64,000 nt of DNA from Takakia lepidozioides (GCA_030704615.1 CM060733.1:35092001-35156000), one strand, 5' to 3'; positions 33,502 to 45,180 are shown, numbered from the stretch's first letter. Numbers and translations: made by a program. Notes: generated from the letters alone by a model not told the origin.

Positions 33502-36081
33502 ATGGCGGACACAGACACCCAGCAGAAGGGTGCACGCATCATCGACGGGAAGGCCATAGCCCAAACCATTCACCTCGAAATCGCTCAAGAGGTTTCCAAG
33601 CTCAAGGAGCAATATAGCCGGGTAAACCCATCTCTCTCTCATTTCTCTGGGATTCGGTTGCACGTGCAGCCTCTACTCTGGAATCCTTCTGGTGGGAATC
33701 AGAAGTCCATCATGTGAATTTCTAAAATATGGGTTTGTTAGAGGCTGACAGTCCATTGTTCCAGCTTTTGAACGCACATCCACTCTGTTAGTGAGAGATC
33801 TGTAGCAGTTTCGGACGCAGCTGACAAGGCAAATGCAAAGCAATGGAATGTACTGGCTATCAAACCACGGCACTGACAATAGCATTCTCTGGCTGTTTGC
33901 TTCTCACAGTCCCCAGTGCTGGCGGTTGTATTAGTAGGGGAGAGAAAAGACTCTCAGACCTACGTGCGCATGAAAAGAAAGGCATGCGCAGAGGTGGGCA
34001 TTTTATCAATCAACAAAGACTTGCCAGGGGATGCGACTGAAGAAACAATTCTCGACACAGTTTTAGATCTCAATGTGGACCCCAATGTCCATGGTGTGCA
34101 CTTCCATCTTCACCTTTGTAATTTTTCTAGCAATATTGTTAGCATACGGCTACACACCCGGTCAATTACAATCTGCCTCCCTCCAACCTTCCTGCTGTAG
34201 TGAAATTCTACTCAGGGTAGGTTGCACTACTGGAGGTGGCCTTCCACTATTGGCAGTGGCCCATTCCACTTCCTCCCCCGGCCCCCCCCCCTCCCTTTTC
34301 TGCTTCTTAAATATGAGGATGGGGCTGTGGCCACAATGGTACTTGCAAAGCAAAAAGTACACTTGGTACTAAATCTCTGTATGTCTTGCTCACACTACGA
34401 ATCTGAGTTCTCTGCAATCCTCCGCATGGTAGAGCAGTCTATGCATTGTGCAATGTGGTTACTGGGAACTAATGTGGAAGTCAGATGTGCATCTCAATGT
34501 GGCAGAATCTCTACCTCCCATGAATTTACGATCTAATCAACTACTTGGTAGCATGTGAAGAGAGAATACTGGTTGTATCATAAGGGCTGAAAACAATCAT
34601 GGCCAGGGAATGAAACTAAGCTTGATTATGGGTTGATCAGTGTGGGTAGATTGTTATTTGATCAAGCTTTATTACCTTCTAAGCAGGGGCTTGGGTAGGG
34701 CAGGGATTCTTGTGCAGTTGCCACTGCCAAAGCATGTGAATGAAGAGAGAATCTTGAGTGCTGTTGGTGTGGAAAAGGATGTAGATGGCTTGCATCCGCT
34801 CAATGTGGGCAACCTTTGCATGAAGGGACGCAAACCTTTGTATGTTCCATGCACACCCCAGGTATTGTCTCATACCTTGTGTATTCCTGAATCAACACTA
34901 GTTCATTGCTCAAAAGAGTCTGGAAGAATTGTAAGGGGGTGCTTTCATTGTGGTTTGGATTGTCTCAATGGCAGGGATGCATTGAGCTTTTGGAGAGAAG
35001 TGGGGTGGAAATAGCAGGGAAGAGGGCGGTGGTCCTGGGCCGGAGTAATATTGTGGGTATCCCCGCAGCAATGCTTCTCAACAAGAAAGATGCTACAGTT
35101 ACGATCGTGCACTCACGGACTGTGGATCCTCACCTCATAGTGTCAGAAGCTGACATTCTTATCGCTGCAGCGGGCCAGGCACTAATGGTATAGGTTCAGA
35201 CTCATTTGACAATTGGATTCCATCTCAATGTGTTAGCTCTCTGCCTCATCAATCAGATAGTCTTTTGATCTTCCAAACAACCATTTCAACGATCTGCCAT
35301 CCAGGCGAGAGTGAGTTGCGGAAGCACATTTCATTATTGTAGCTAGTTATAAGTCCTCAAGTATATCAGAAGAAGCTTGGTTGGTGGTGTTTTCAGGTTA
35401 AAGGGGATTGGATCAAGCCAGGGGCAGCAATAATTGATGTAGGGACAAATGCAATTGATGACCCAAGCAAAAAGCTGGGATACAGACTAGTTGGCGACGT
35501 GGACTACGAAGAGGCTAAAAAGGTGGCAGGCTGGATAACTCCTGTTCCAGGTAAAAATTGCACCAGATGATGCGGGGATCTCCTCTTCCTCTCTCTGCTC
35601 TCTCCTGTAGAGTCTTGTAATGTGTGTGTTTTTACAATGATGGGTCACAGATTGCCACCTTTTTTGGAACTGTTCATAGCATTGGAATCAGAGAGAGAGA
35701 GAGATCCATGAAGTTGTCCTTGTGCAATACTAACCCTCCTGGAAACAGTCACGAGGTTCCAACCCACCACCATGGAACCGCAGCCATAGCTCTTATGCAC
35801 AGCTGATGGAAAGAGAGACAAGCCTCCGGCCGAAGGCGGCGTAAAAAAGAGTCGGATAGAAATCCCATCACAGGGATTGAGCGCTGATATAACAGCAACA
35901 TGTTGGTTGGAGCAGTGCTACCCCCATGAGTCCCCTTATCTGGTTGAAATGAAACATTTTGGATAATCTCATATTTTCTCATGTTGTACTATTTGCAGGT
36001 GGGGTGGGGCCTATGACAATCGCCATGTTGCTACGCAACACTCTCGAGGGTGCAAAACTTGCCTTCGCACAACTAAACTGA
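33502..36081 (+). CDS. folD: Bifunctional methylenetetrahydrofolate dehydrogenase/cyclohydrolase (FolD)
   Basis: Six exons: 33502-33621, 33910-34093, 34704-34861, 34975-35187, 35397-35550 and 35999-36081. They join in frame to 303 residues, the usual size of plant FolD (~300). All junctions use GT-AG. The enzyme interconverts 5,10-methylene- and 5,10-methenyl-tetrahydrofolate with NADP and hydrolyses the latter to 10-formyl-THF, feeding one-carbon metabolism. Visible signatures are Y58-x3-K62 in [11 protein letters not shown] (active-site Lys), [37 protein letters not shown] (176-182, nucleotide-binding loop) and PVPGGVGPMT (274-283). The chosen start gives a cytosolic-type N-terminus; an open frame upstream from 33244 would add 86 Ser/Arg-rich residues, possibly an organelle transit peptide. 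It looks intact. Confidence 0.93.
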
Positions 36082-36488
36082 GATCCAATTCTGGCCAGCA
36101 TTGATAATCCGTTACATTCACAATCATTGATTTCGAGATTTAGTAAGAAAGGAACTCAACTGGAATTACCTTTCCATATTATTGAGCACCTTTATTTGCA
36201 TTTCAATTGCAGGCTTCGCCAAAGACAGTTTGCCGGAAATGGAAGGAATCCATATTACTTCCAAGGCAAAAACGAAACTTTCTAAGATATTAGGTGAAAT
36301 TGAACTTACCTGCTGATAGCTTGACTTGGGGCTATGGTGATAGACTGTTCATATGAAATCACAGAAATTGAGGACTTATTTGCTCCAGCAAATTGTTGTG
36401 GAAATCTCCTGGGCTTTTGGACAACCAAGTAGAGGATAAGCTAATTTTCGAGGGTCACTTCCAGCCGGGTGCCACAAAATCTGCCAAT
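36082..36488. other. Convergent 3' spacer
   Basis: Short AT-rich spacer between the FolD stop and the stop of the minus-strand oxidase. It presumably holds both 3' UTRs and polyadenylation signals. No other feature was seen. Confidence 0.6.
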
Positions 36489-37772
36489 CTAAATGGCAGC
36501 TTGAAGCTCAGTCTTGTCCTCCATAAAGACTGCTTTGAATAGGTTTTTGTCAAGATCATAGTTCCAGTTTCCATTCCTCACTAGAAGTGCACCAATGCGT
36601 CCAATTTCGTCAGAAGATTTGGCTGCTGCTCCGCAGCCCCCAGTGGCCACAAAGACTTTTGTCTCATAGGAAGCCTGCTTGCCATCCACTGCATCAATGT
36701 AGGGATAACCGTGAGAGGTGTATGTAACAATGCATGGCTTCTTTTGTAAGGAATTGTAAGAAAGATCTGGAATCAATTGTAGGAGAACACTTTGTAAAAC
36801 GTCAACCTGAGCTTGTCCACCTTCACCGTGAAACCACTTCACGAAATCCTCGTGGCTTGATTTAGTCAGTGGGTCGTATTCTGTGTCCCCGATCTTCAGG
36901 TACGATTTGCCATCTGGATAGCGAATAGGTGGACATGCATAAATAGAATGCAAAGTGGGATGTGAATCTAGACGCCAAATGATTGAAGGCATGCCTTGCA
37001 ATCTCTTCTCTTCCTTCTCTCCAATTTCAGCCAGCAGCACTGACACAAGCTTAGTCTCCAGAACTAACTTCGAACTAGGAAGCAAGTAGTTGGAATAGGC
37101 ATCCGCACATATCAGGACTTTGAAAGCTGACAACACCTTTCCTCCGTCGGTGGTAATGGTCACGCCATTGCTGCTGGTTTCGACTGCTATCACAGTCTCT
37201 GGCACAAGGTAAGCCCCGTGTTTCTTAGCAACCGCTAACTGGGCTTTGACCATGGCCCTTGGATTCACGTACCCCGCCCCTCCGGTCTCTACGACACCGG
37301 CGTGATTGCTCTCAAAATGGAAGTATGGAAACCGCTGCTTCAGCTCGCCCACCCCATCTATCAATTGCACTGCTGCTCCATTTTCTTTTCCAACCTCAAA
37401 AGCTGTAGGCAAACTGTCACCCGCTTGTTTGTATAAGGGGGTGACTCTAAGAGATCCAACCGGATGATGAAAGCAGATTCCACTTTCCTCCTCAATGAGA
37501 CTATAGCTGGCAATTGATCGGGCTGCAAGCTTCGACCATACAGGGTCCTCGTCCACAATACGTGTGATGCGTCCCTCGTCATAATGAGAGGCAAACACTC
37601 CTGTATGGGCCTCCCAATCTGCAGGCTCTGGAGGTCCAATACCCACCACTGATTCTGATGCGAGAGAGAGATGGCGGCAGGCAGCTGACCCAATCATGCC
37701 CAACCCTAGCACAGCCACAGAAAAGACAGTGGACTCATGAAGCTGTGCCATAGCTCCAATCAACTTCTGCAT
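36489..37772 (-). CDS. Sarcosine oxidase-like FAD-dependent amine oxidase
   Basis: An intact 427-residue ORF without introns. Residues 19-33 form the FAD-binding beta-alpha-beta (VAVLGLGMIGSAACR, GxGxxG at 23-28). DEGRITRIVDEDPVW follows at ~65-80, and VETGGAGYVNPRAMVKAQ at ~168-185 is the substrate-side signature of the DAO/MSOX family. KKPCIVTYTSHGYPYID near ~345-360 contains a Cys in the place where monomeric sarcosine oxidases bind FAD covalently. VATGGCGAAAKSSDEIGR near ~380-400 closes the FAD site. Such enzymes oxidise N-methyl amino acids or pipecolate to an imine plus hydrogen peroxide, in plants often in peroxisomes. No classic C-terminal peroxisome signal is visible (it ends LQAAI). 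Exact substrate unknown. The absence of introns is unlike FolD next door. Confidence 0.85.
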   Translation of the reverse strand: MQKLIGAMAQLHESTVFSVAVLGLGMIGSAACRHLSLASESVVGIGPPEPADWEAHTGVFASHYDEGRITRIVDEDPVWSKLAARSIASYSLIEEESGICFHHPVGSLRVTPLYKQAGDSLPTAFEVGKENGAAVQLIDGVGELKQRFPYFHFESNHAGVVETGGAGYVNPRAMVKAQLAVAKKHGAYLVPETVIAVETSSNGVTITTDGGKVLSAFKVLICADAYSNYLLPSSKLVLETKLVSVLLAEIGEKEEKRLQGMPSIIWRLDSHPTLHSIYACPPIRYPDGKSYLKIGDTEYDPLTKSSHEDFVKWFHGEGGQAQVDVLQSVLLQLIPDLSYNSLQKKPCIVTYTSHGYPYIDAVDGKQASYETKVFVATGGCGAAAKSSDEIGRIGALLVRNGNWNYDLDKNLFKAVFMEDKTELQAAI

Positions 37773-38165
37773 GAGTGAAAGGAATCGTACAAATCAGAAA
37801 CATGAACAAGAGTTTGTTGAATTGGCAAAATTGAAGCTTCAGACCGGCCTCTGGATGGCAATAGAAATGGAAATCTTGAGTGCAGTGGTGAGAATTGGAC
37901 ATGAGAACTGCGAAAATCCGGTGGGTTTCTTACTTGAGCTGAAATTTGAACAAATCTCGCTTCATCAAACGCTTCAACTTACCCTTTTGAGGTAACTGTC
38001 TACTTCATGAAAGTGGAAGTTCGAGAAAAGGAGACTTGTTAGAGGACTTCGTGTATGGATTGATAGAAGACCTAGGCACTCCCGCTGCATAATTCGAACC
38101 CAAGAGACAAAGTCAGAGACAGAGAGATGCATGGAAAACAGAAATGAATGTGACCTTGTTGGGCA
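37773..38165. other. Upstream region of the oxidase gene
   Basis: AT-balanced spacer, probably promoter and leader for the minus-strand oxidase. Nothing else recognised. Confidence 0.4.
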
Positions 38166-38880
38166 TCACGCCTTCCCGTAGCATATGCTCATACACTTGA
38201 AAGCCTCCAAACCACACCCATGCTGGGCATACCCTGCAATGATTGCACTCCATGAGACCACAATTCGTTCAGTCATACTGTCAAACGCTTCACGTGCATC
38301 TGTCCTCCCACATTTGGCATACATGTCGACAAGGGCAGTCTCCAGAATGATATCTTCTGTAAATCCAGCTTTGATTACATCAGCATGGACATTTCTCCCA
38401 AACTTGGCATACATGTTGAGAACGGTGTTGAGTACAAAGTTGTTTGGCTTGTTTGGCCACTTTCGATGATGTGGGTGTGCACCTCCTTTCCCATTTCAAA
38501 GTTTTGAATTTTGATGCACTCTCGCAAGAGACAGACATACGTATAGGAGTCTGCTGAAGTGCCTTGTTTGTTCAAAATGTGCAGTGCCTCTTTCAGTTGC
38601 CCTGCCTTACATAGTGTCCTCACATCCCCACAAGAGCCAAACGGGTTGTGCTGACTCCATAAGCAGAATAGCACGTACTACTGGATTAAACCAAGGAGTG
38701 TTCAACGAACCCTCAACCAATGGGGCCTTGCTTGTGTGTTTATGTGTGGGGTATGGTGATCTTGGATTTTTCTGTGAGAACCACCAGTTGGCATCTGAGG
38801 AGCGCCAGTTTGAAGACAGCCTCCAATAGACCAGGCTCCAAGCGTTTTTCAAACAACATGGAGCACCCTTGAGCAAGTTA
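38166..38880 (-). pseudogene. PPR gene fragment with OSB-like upstream piece
   Basis: Two minus-strand frames encode PLS-type PPR units: LCKAGQLKEALHILNKQGTS and MGKEVHTHIIESG (38674-38375), then after a shift DIILETALVDMYAKCGRTDA and VVSWSAIIAGYAQHGCG (38414-38166). Upstream (38876-38680) the frame contains NWWFSQKNPRSP. This resembles WWFSQTNPTLPDWVD in the CACTA 2 cargo. Gene order (OSB-like piece then PPR) matches the cargo of both CACTA elements, so this is a relative of the captured gene. Frameshifts and short length make it a pseudogene. No flanking CACTA ends were found here. Confidence 0.65.
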
Positions 38881-39065
38881 ACAATAAGGACTGTCTGTGC
38901 TGGCTTTACACTACAAAGATCAAAATTGTCATTAATTTCAGGGATAAAGATAGCCTCACCTTATCAAACCTGCTGGCCCACCACCGTGAAGGAACTGCTG
39001 CCAGAAATGTTCTGTTCCTTTAAATTGACCTGTGTGCAAGAACAAAGAGACCATGAGAACTTCAC

Positions 39066-39290
39066 CAGCTACTGATTACCTCAGTCACTATTAAAGAGTC
39101 CAAGTTCTTTGAACATAGAGCTGCTAAGATCTCCAACCGGGACCTGCCATACCAATCTGGTCTCAATCATTCCTTTGTGTACCATGAAGAGCGACAAAGG
39201 AAAATCATCACCCGTTCTATTATCACCGATAGAGCAGTATTAAAACCCCTCCTGGATTGCTGGAATTCATTGATATCTACCTTGACATGA
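39066..39290 (+). pseudogene. Unassigned coding-like fragment
   Basis: An open frame without ATG reads ITSVTIKESKFFEHRAAKIS and later HSFVYHEERQRKIITRSI, ending in TGA. Its composition looks like real protein, and it lies upstream of, and on the same strand as, the split reverse transcriptase. It may be an N-terminal remnant of that ORF, but the family was not recognised. Confidence 0.3.
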
Positions 39291-39589
39291 GACTAACTGA
39301 GAAGTCTCACCCTACTAACTGAGAAGAAAGTCAGATTCTTCCCTCATAGAATATCTACGGAATTCCAGCTTTGATGATGTCTCCATGGACTTTTTTGCCC
39401 TTTTCTAAGCCTGCCAGGCTTGTCCACCCCTTTCTTTGGGGCAGGGGACTTCTTCTCTTTCCCCATAAGCTGGCACCTGTCATGCAAACCCACAAGTTGG
39501 CCTCATTAGGAAACACCCTCTACATCCCAGATCAAAAACAAAAAAAACCAAGCATGTCGGGGGCTGAGAGCAGCAAGTGCCCGGGTTCT

Positions 39590-39716
39590 CGAGAGGGGGC
39601 AACAAAGAGAAAAGAAAAAGGTGGGGGGGAGTGACTAAGCACCACCAGCAGCTGCTGAGCACCACGGGCTCAGTCACTCCCCCCCCCCCCCCAATTTTTT
39701 TTTTTTTTTGTTTCCT

Positions 39717-39752
<36 letters not shown>

Positions 39753-39755
39753 CCT
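39590..39755. repeat. Poly-G/poly-C hairpin (H1) and CT microsatellite
   Basis: gagagggggcaacaaag, an A-rich run and a poly-G run lead to GTGACT; a loop region with cagcagctgctg follows; then AGTCACT, a C14 run, a T15 run and gtttcctgatc. The arms can pair into a long hairpin. A (TC)n tract of about 16 units follows at 39719-39750. Related hairpins occur at 42830 and 55760. Confidence 0.8.
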
Positions 39756-42700
39756 CACTTTTTTGCTGCCCACAAAAATAAACAAACCACAAAGGAGAGA
39801 GGGTGCAGAAAAAGTTAAAAAGATTGTACTCATAAGACGTTGTTTGCCGTAGCCTTGTGGCCATTGACCCCGCGCCCAGTTTGAGCGGAAACAAATGGGA
39901 CAAAACTTGCCTCTCTCAGGGGCTGACATTGGTAGTAAGACTTACCTTCATATATAGAATTAATCTGGGTTTTCCAGATATCCTCTAGAAATCCCTTCAC
40001 ACAAGCATCAATCTGTTGTGTGTGATTTGCCCAATAACTAGGCCTCAGGAGGGCCTGGGCTTTTGGTTCAGCCTTGAGACCTTCAAAGTTGGTAAACAGA
40101 GGTACAGACACAATTCCCTTGATAGATTTGAATAGAGCGTCTCTTTGGTGAGAGAACCCCGGATAGTGTATCAGAAAATGAGTACTGTCTTCAGATTGCC
40201 CACACAACGGGCAATTGCACTCTCCCTTTCCTCTTTGCTTCTGTTTGCTGTTCAAAGGTAGGCTTCATGCCCTGAGTTTAAATTTCAGTCTAGTGCCGAG
40301 AGTGGATAGACCCTTGAGGTCATCCAAGATGTCCTCCCCCATGTCACTGACTGGAAACAAGTTCATGGAAGTTTTCTGCCTAACTTCATTTTCATCAGAC
40401 AATCTCATGGCAACAGACATGGCTTTGGACACTACAGCCTCTAAGTCAGATTTATCAACCCATATTGCAGATCCGTACTCCAAGGCAAGTATAATAATGC
40501 GACAAAGCATGGTTTTCTTAACCTCAGAATTGACCCCTCTGCAGAAAAAGTTAAAAAGAGAGAGGGAGAGGGAAGATATTCATGTCATGTCAAGACATGG
40601 ACAAGACCCTACTAAGGGTCATTGTCAATTAAAAACATAAACTGCCCAAAACAGGGCACCATCTAACATTTCCATTCTTGTCATAGCTTCCCATGAATTG
40701 ACATCACCCAATCAGTCATGATAAAACAGGGTGGGAGGGTGAGGTTTGTTCATGTAGGGGATGCAAGCATCTTGAACACCTGAGATCCGGCCATCTTGGC
40801 CAATGAATCATTAAATTGCAGGTTACGAGCCTGGTGTCATGACAAGGTCAGAATCACTGATTGCAACACCTTACCTTATCAGCATATGGTCATGCATCAA
40901 GCAAAGCATAAGGACCAACCTGCAATATTTCAGAATCAGGACATGCCTCCAAGCAATCCACTTGGGCATGATAAAACAGATTCCATACCATTTGTAATCA
41001 CCCCAAGACGTGTAATCATACAAGGCGTCAAGGGAATGTGAGATCAGCCTGTCATATTGCAAATTCAAGACATGTACACACAAGCATCTTGAAAACTCAG
41101 ATTGCAGATCATAGGCCTGATGTCATGACAAGGCCAAAACAATAGGTAGGATTCCATTACAGCTTACCATCCTCATCCTTCAAGAGGTCCATGCTAGAGC
41201 TTACAAAGAACACCTCACTATGATCCATCACACACCAGAAACAGGCCCGAAAAAGAGCAGTTCGGTTCCTTATCAAGCTGCCGCCATAACATTCAAGGCC
41301 ACCATGTCCTTAGAGCCCCAAAATTTCCGAAGCCGCCCCCATAAAACCAAATCCTCTTTGGCCAAAAGAACTTATAACCTAGCTCAATAATCCCCCTGCT
41401 GTCAAAGATCAAAAGGTAGGGTATGGTTTGTATCAAGCCTCAGGAAACAGGCCAAACACGCCGAGCTGCGCATCGACAGCAGAATGACAAAGGCCAAAAC
41501 ACAGGCTGTAGTATGCAAAACCAGGAGTAGTCGGGTTGAAATCGGGGCTGCAGACAGCAGCCACCTCACAACGCAATAACCCACAGGTCTCCTCAGCCCT
41601 TATCCCAACTGCATGCTCAAGAAACTTCAAAGTAGGTGAGGATCCTCACCTGGTCCCATCACAAGCCCCCACAAAATCAACGGATTAGTGAGGATTGTGG
41701 AACCCCAGGTGAATCACAGACCCTCACACTTGTCAACTAAGAAACTCAAAAGCAAGAGAAGAAGATAAGAACATGAGGATCCATAAACTCCAAAGGCACC
41801 TTAAGCGATTGGGGAAGAGGGTTATGCGCCATCACCACCCGCAGCAAGCCGCCTCCACAAAGCACATGAGCAATGAAGCAAAGCAGGCAAACTCGCAAGG
41901 CAATAGAAAGGAGGGAGGGAGACACTTCCCAGCACAAATGCCCTTGCTAAACTTAAAAGCCACTGCATTCACAGCAGTGTTTCCCGTTGCAAGAGAGACA
42001 AGGCGCCGCCTTCACGCCTCCCCAGGCGCTCGTCCAGCACGGGTACGACACCACAAACGGGGCAGCCAACAAAACACGTCCGCTATAACACTCTCCCTGC
42101 GAGCTCAAAAGCACATCGCGTGCTTCTGACAGCGGGAGAGACACCATAGGGTTTTTTTCCCCATGATTCTTCATCCGTGGATAAAAAACAGTAGAACACA
42201 TCCTTCTACCCTGACGGATTTCATCCGTGGCAGGGTTAAAAATAGGTTTTAGGGTAAGGGTTAGGGTTTCCCCCGTAATTAATCATAATTAGGGGTAATA
42301 AGGTCAATTCCAGGCCTTAATCATCTGTACTTGTCATCCATAAACAAATCACTTTGTCAGGATGAAAAAAGTAGAGAATATCATCCGTGGCAGCAGTTTA
42401 CCTCCACCTAGGTAATTCATCATTCCTCACCAGACCATCCGGTATGGATAAAAAAATCAATGAAAGGGGAATGAAGAAATTATTATCCTGGTAGTTTTTC
42501 AACCGGTATGGATGAAAAACAGGATGTTGTTGGCAACCCTCATAGAGGTAATTTTTCATTCCATAGTGACTCATCCGGTATGGATTAGAGTCAATAAAAG
42601 AGGAATGAAAAAAACCAAAAAACCATCCTAGAGGTAATTCAGTGTCCATCTTGGTGGCTCATCCGGTATGGATGAAAAAGCCGATAAAGGATGGATGAGC

Positions 42701-42830
42701 CTCTGTCAAAACTTCATCTGGTATGGGTGAAAAAACAGGAGATCAACACTGATAACAACCTGTCGGTTCCCAGTAGAGAGGGAGACAGAGGGAGAGAGGG
42801 GGCAACAAAGAAAAAACAAAAAGATGTGTG
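39755..42830. repeat. Repeat A: ~2.3 kb family copy (interrupted by a LINE)
   Basis: From gaaaaagttaaaaag to the aacaggagatcaac / gttcccagtagagaggg end, it matches repeat B (53510-55740) at about 95% by eye and parts of repeat C. It contains a tgtcatgtcaagacatggac palindrome. The body (41100-42150) yields only accidental ORFs. The right part (42160-42740) has mirrored catccg(g)tatggatgaaa words and a telomere-like ggttttagggtaagggttag. No coding function is visible. It is probably a non-autonomous transposon; the type is unknown. Confidence 0.75.
39823..40539 (-). mobile_element. 5'-truncated LINE 3' end with 19-bp target duplication
   Basis: Flanked by identical TGCAGAAAAAGTTAAAAAG at 39804-39822 and 40540-40558, a target duplication typical of LINE insertion. 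The minus-strand coding holds the end of an RT thumb region (IIILALEYGSAIWVDKSDLE) and then, after a break near 40262, a zinc-knuckle-like block CPLCGQSEDSTHFLIHYPGF (C-x2-C...H). The last Cys of the knuckle appears as Tyr here, whereas the copy at 58.7 kb keeps Cys. There is no poly-A tail; the 3' end is ...AGTACAAT. It interrupts repeat A exactly at the duplicated word. Confidence 0.8.
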
Positions 42831-42890
42831 GGGGGGGGGGGGAAGTGACTGAGCAGCTGCTGCTCACCCCCCCCCCCACCTTCCTCTTTT
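42775..42890. repeat. Poly-G/poly-C hairpin (H2)
   Basis: GGGAGAGAGGGGGCAAC, A-rich run, G13, then gtgactgagcagc-t-gctgctca and C12. It is a degenerate version of the H3 hairpin, with the final gtcac lost. It separates repeat A from inverted repeat D. Confidence 0.8.
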
Positions 42891-42896
42891 TCTTTT

Positions 42897-43242
42897 TAGC
42901 CACCGCCATCGCCTTAAAGAGCCCGCATAGACGGCACTCACAGGAGCCATAAACACTCAAGGATTGGCAGCTCATGGTATCTGCAGCACGAGCACCATCG
43001 CTCCTCCTAAGCCACCATCGCGCGCACTCTTGCAGCGCAAAAAGAAAGACATTAGGGTTGCGCAGGGTTTTCCCCTGTCTGGCCCGTCATTCATCATTCT
43101 CAGGATGAAAAACATCCGCCAGCCTGTAGGCCCGACGGATGTTGTCCGTTTCTCATTCGCGGAAGATGAAAGACATCGTGCGTTCATCCTGTCTTGAACC
43201 CGACGGACGCAGTCCGCTTTTCATCTAGGTTAGATGAAAAAC
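42897..43242. repeat. Inverted repeat D (left arm)
   Basis: About 345 bp, the reverse complement of 51392-51735 with roughly 93-95% identity by eye. Its inner half has several mirrored ttcatc / gatgaaa words and ccgacggac. The two arms face each other around the split reverse transcriptase. Confidence 0.85.
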
Positions 43243-43254
43243 GAGGGATTCCTT

Positions 43255-43798
43255 GACTAATGATTTAGAAAGGATGATTCCTGAACTGTCCACTGAAATC
43301 TCTGATCTACCATACATCATGGGGATCTATAAACTACACAAGAAAAAGTACAGGTGGATCACTAATGCCCACAAATGCATTTTTTAGTGGGCTAGCAAGT
43401 TTACTTACTTGTGCCACTATGACTCTTTTGCCGCTCGTGAAAGAGTGGGTGAAAATGAAGCTGGACACCTATGAAAAATTTCTTAAAGTCTCTACGTCTA
43501 TGTACTGGATTATAGACAGTATTATGGACTTTACCCTGAATTTACCTGATAAAATACATAGCATATTTGTGGCTGACATCACCCAATGCTATGAGAATAT
43601 ACCCTTATCAGGAGAAGATAACCTAGGTGCAGCCATTGCTTATGTGATTAAAATTGCCTTTGAGCAATATCATGCATCTCGACCTAGGTCCCAACATGTT
43701 TTATGGATCCAAACAAATGAAGGAAAATTTGGGAAGTGTAGGTGGGGACCTACTTCCCCTAAACCTGGCAGTTGGATCGAGCTGTCTGAAGCAAGGTT
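43255..43798 (+). pseudogene. Penelope/TERT-like reverse transcriptase, N-terminal part (split by CACTA 2)
   Basis: The frame from 43255 reads ELSTEISDLPYIMGIYKLHK and KKYRWITNAHKCIF. One extra T in a T6 run (about 43386) then shifts it into the ORF starting at 43365 (FSGLASLLTCATMTLLPLVK). Further on are SMYWIIDSIMDFTLNLPD and IFVADITQCYENIPLSGEDN; the latter has the first catalytic Asp of an RT palm (VADIT-x-CYE). The sequence ends WIELSEAR at the CACTA insertion. KLHK-K-YRWI and the ADI...YE wording resemble Penelope-like/telomerase-related RTs of plants and protists. The remaining part is at 50080-50842. Confidence 0.65.
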
Positions 43799-44451
43799 CA
43801 CTACAATACAAGATGGGCTTTTCGACTTTGTATTTGACTCATTTTTGAGTCGTTTGCGATATTTTTACTCCCAGCCTCCATAGTCAAACATGCATGACAA
43901 AGGTCAAGTCGTTTCAGTCAAGCAGTCGAATCCAGCTGCCAGGTTCTGACAGTGAAATGTGACAATAAAACCTAGGGGGTGACGTGTAGGCAGCACAGTA
44001 TGACGTGGCTATGACGTGTAGTAAAATGGTTTAACTGAATTATAAGGTGGATGTGTAATGAGTGGCTTAAGCGCAGAGTGACGTGGATGCATGGCGTGTA
44101 GTAAAGTGGTTTAACTGAAGTGGAACATATTGACTATGTTCCATGATGTTTAGTATATGGTTTGTCTGTAAATCAGTGATAGTGAGTTTGCTTGACTTTG
44201 TATAGTGTAATATTCTACTGTGAAGCAGTAAAAGATGACACATTTTAGTAAATATGTTTCACTCTGGGGGTGTATATACATATATACACTTTGACTACCT
44301 AAAATGAGCTGACTGAGACAACCAGTTAAGCAATGGCACGTGTAATCACAATATATAAATTATATAGCAATATATATGTGGATAATAAGAAGTTTAAAAA
44401 ATAACTATTTTTTCACTGATCCAGCACATTAATAATAAACTAATTGGTTAA

Positions 44452-44712
44452 GGTTAGTGAAACAAAACAACTGAATTATATGAACGAATGATAAATAAAC
44501 GCCTTGCTGGCAGCTATTGGTTGAACCTATGAAAGGTTAGTGAAACAAAACAACTGGATTACCTGAACGAGTGATAAACAAACGCTTTGCTGGCAGCTAT
44601 TGGATGAACGTATGAAATATAATTTTTGTGCACTGGATGAACGTTTGAACAAACGATAAAGAAAATGCCTTGCTGGCAACTATTGTATGAATGTATGAAC
44701 GGATGATAATGC
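44452..44712. repeat. Three ~83-bp tandem units inside CACTA 2
   Basis: Units start ggttagtgaaacaaaacaac at 44452 and 44535, and a shorter third copy ends near 44712. All share gccttgctggcagctattg-type and gaacg-gataaa words. Non-coding. Confidence 0.85.
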
Positions 44713-45049
44713 ACTTGGCTCGAGTTTAGGGTTGCTAGGTTGCAGTGTGCAGCCTGGCTGGGACTTGGTGTTTTTTTGGGGTTGGCGTGGTTCGAGAGCT
44801 CCGCAGGCTTAGGGACTTAGCGTTTGTTTGTCTTTGTGCCACCATCTGTGTTTTCTTAAGGTTCGCGAACCAGGATAAGCGGTTTCTTAAAGACTAGTAT
44901 CTTGCTGTGTGCACATGAGAGAGCGGGTGGGCGGGGGGAGGAGAGAATAGAGAGAGAAAAGTGCCGCGCAGCGAGTGTACTGTTCGTGGGATCGACCTGT
45001 ATGTTTGCTCTTGTTGTGTCGGCCACGGTCACGACGTGTGCTATATGGG

Positions 45050-45180
45050 AGCTTTAGAGCGGAGACAGCAGGGAGTGCTCAACAGTATGGCTGAACGAGA
45101 TGTGGTATCGTGGAGTGCGATGATTGCTGGATATGCACAGCGGGCGCGGGATGGAGGCTTTGCAGACATATGAGCACCTT
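45050..45180 (+). pseudogene. PPR fragment in CACTA 2 (first)
   Basis: A short open piece reads LNSMAERDVVSWSAMIAGYAQ, a classic PLS-PPR unit, then breaks off. It joins directly to OSB-like sequence. Confidence 0.7.

Noticed and set aside
34190-34235. ctgtagtg and cactactgg inside a FolD intron as CACTA ends
   Set aside because: They lie ~30 bp apart, do not match either CACTA family beyond 5-6 bases, and have no target duplication.
42241-42275. Interstitial telomere
   Set aside because: Only a few degenerate TTAGGG-like units are present, and they recur at the same place in each dispersed repeat, so they belong to the repeat.
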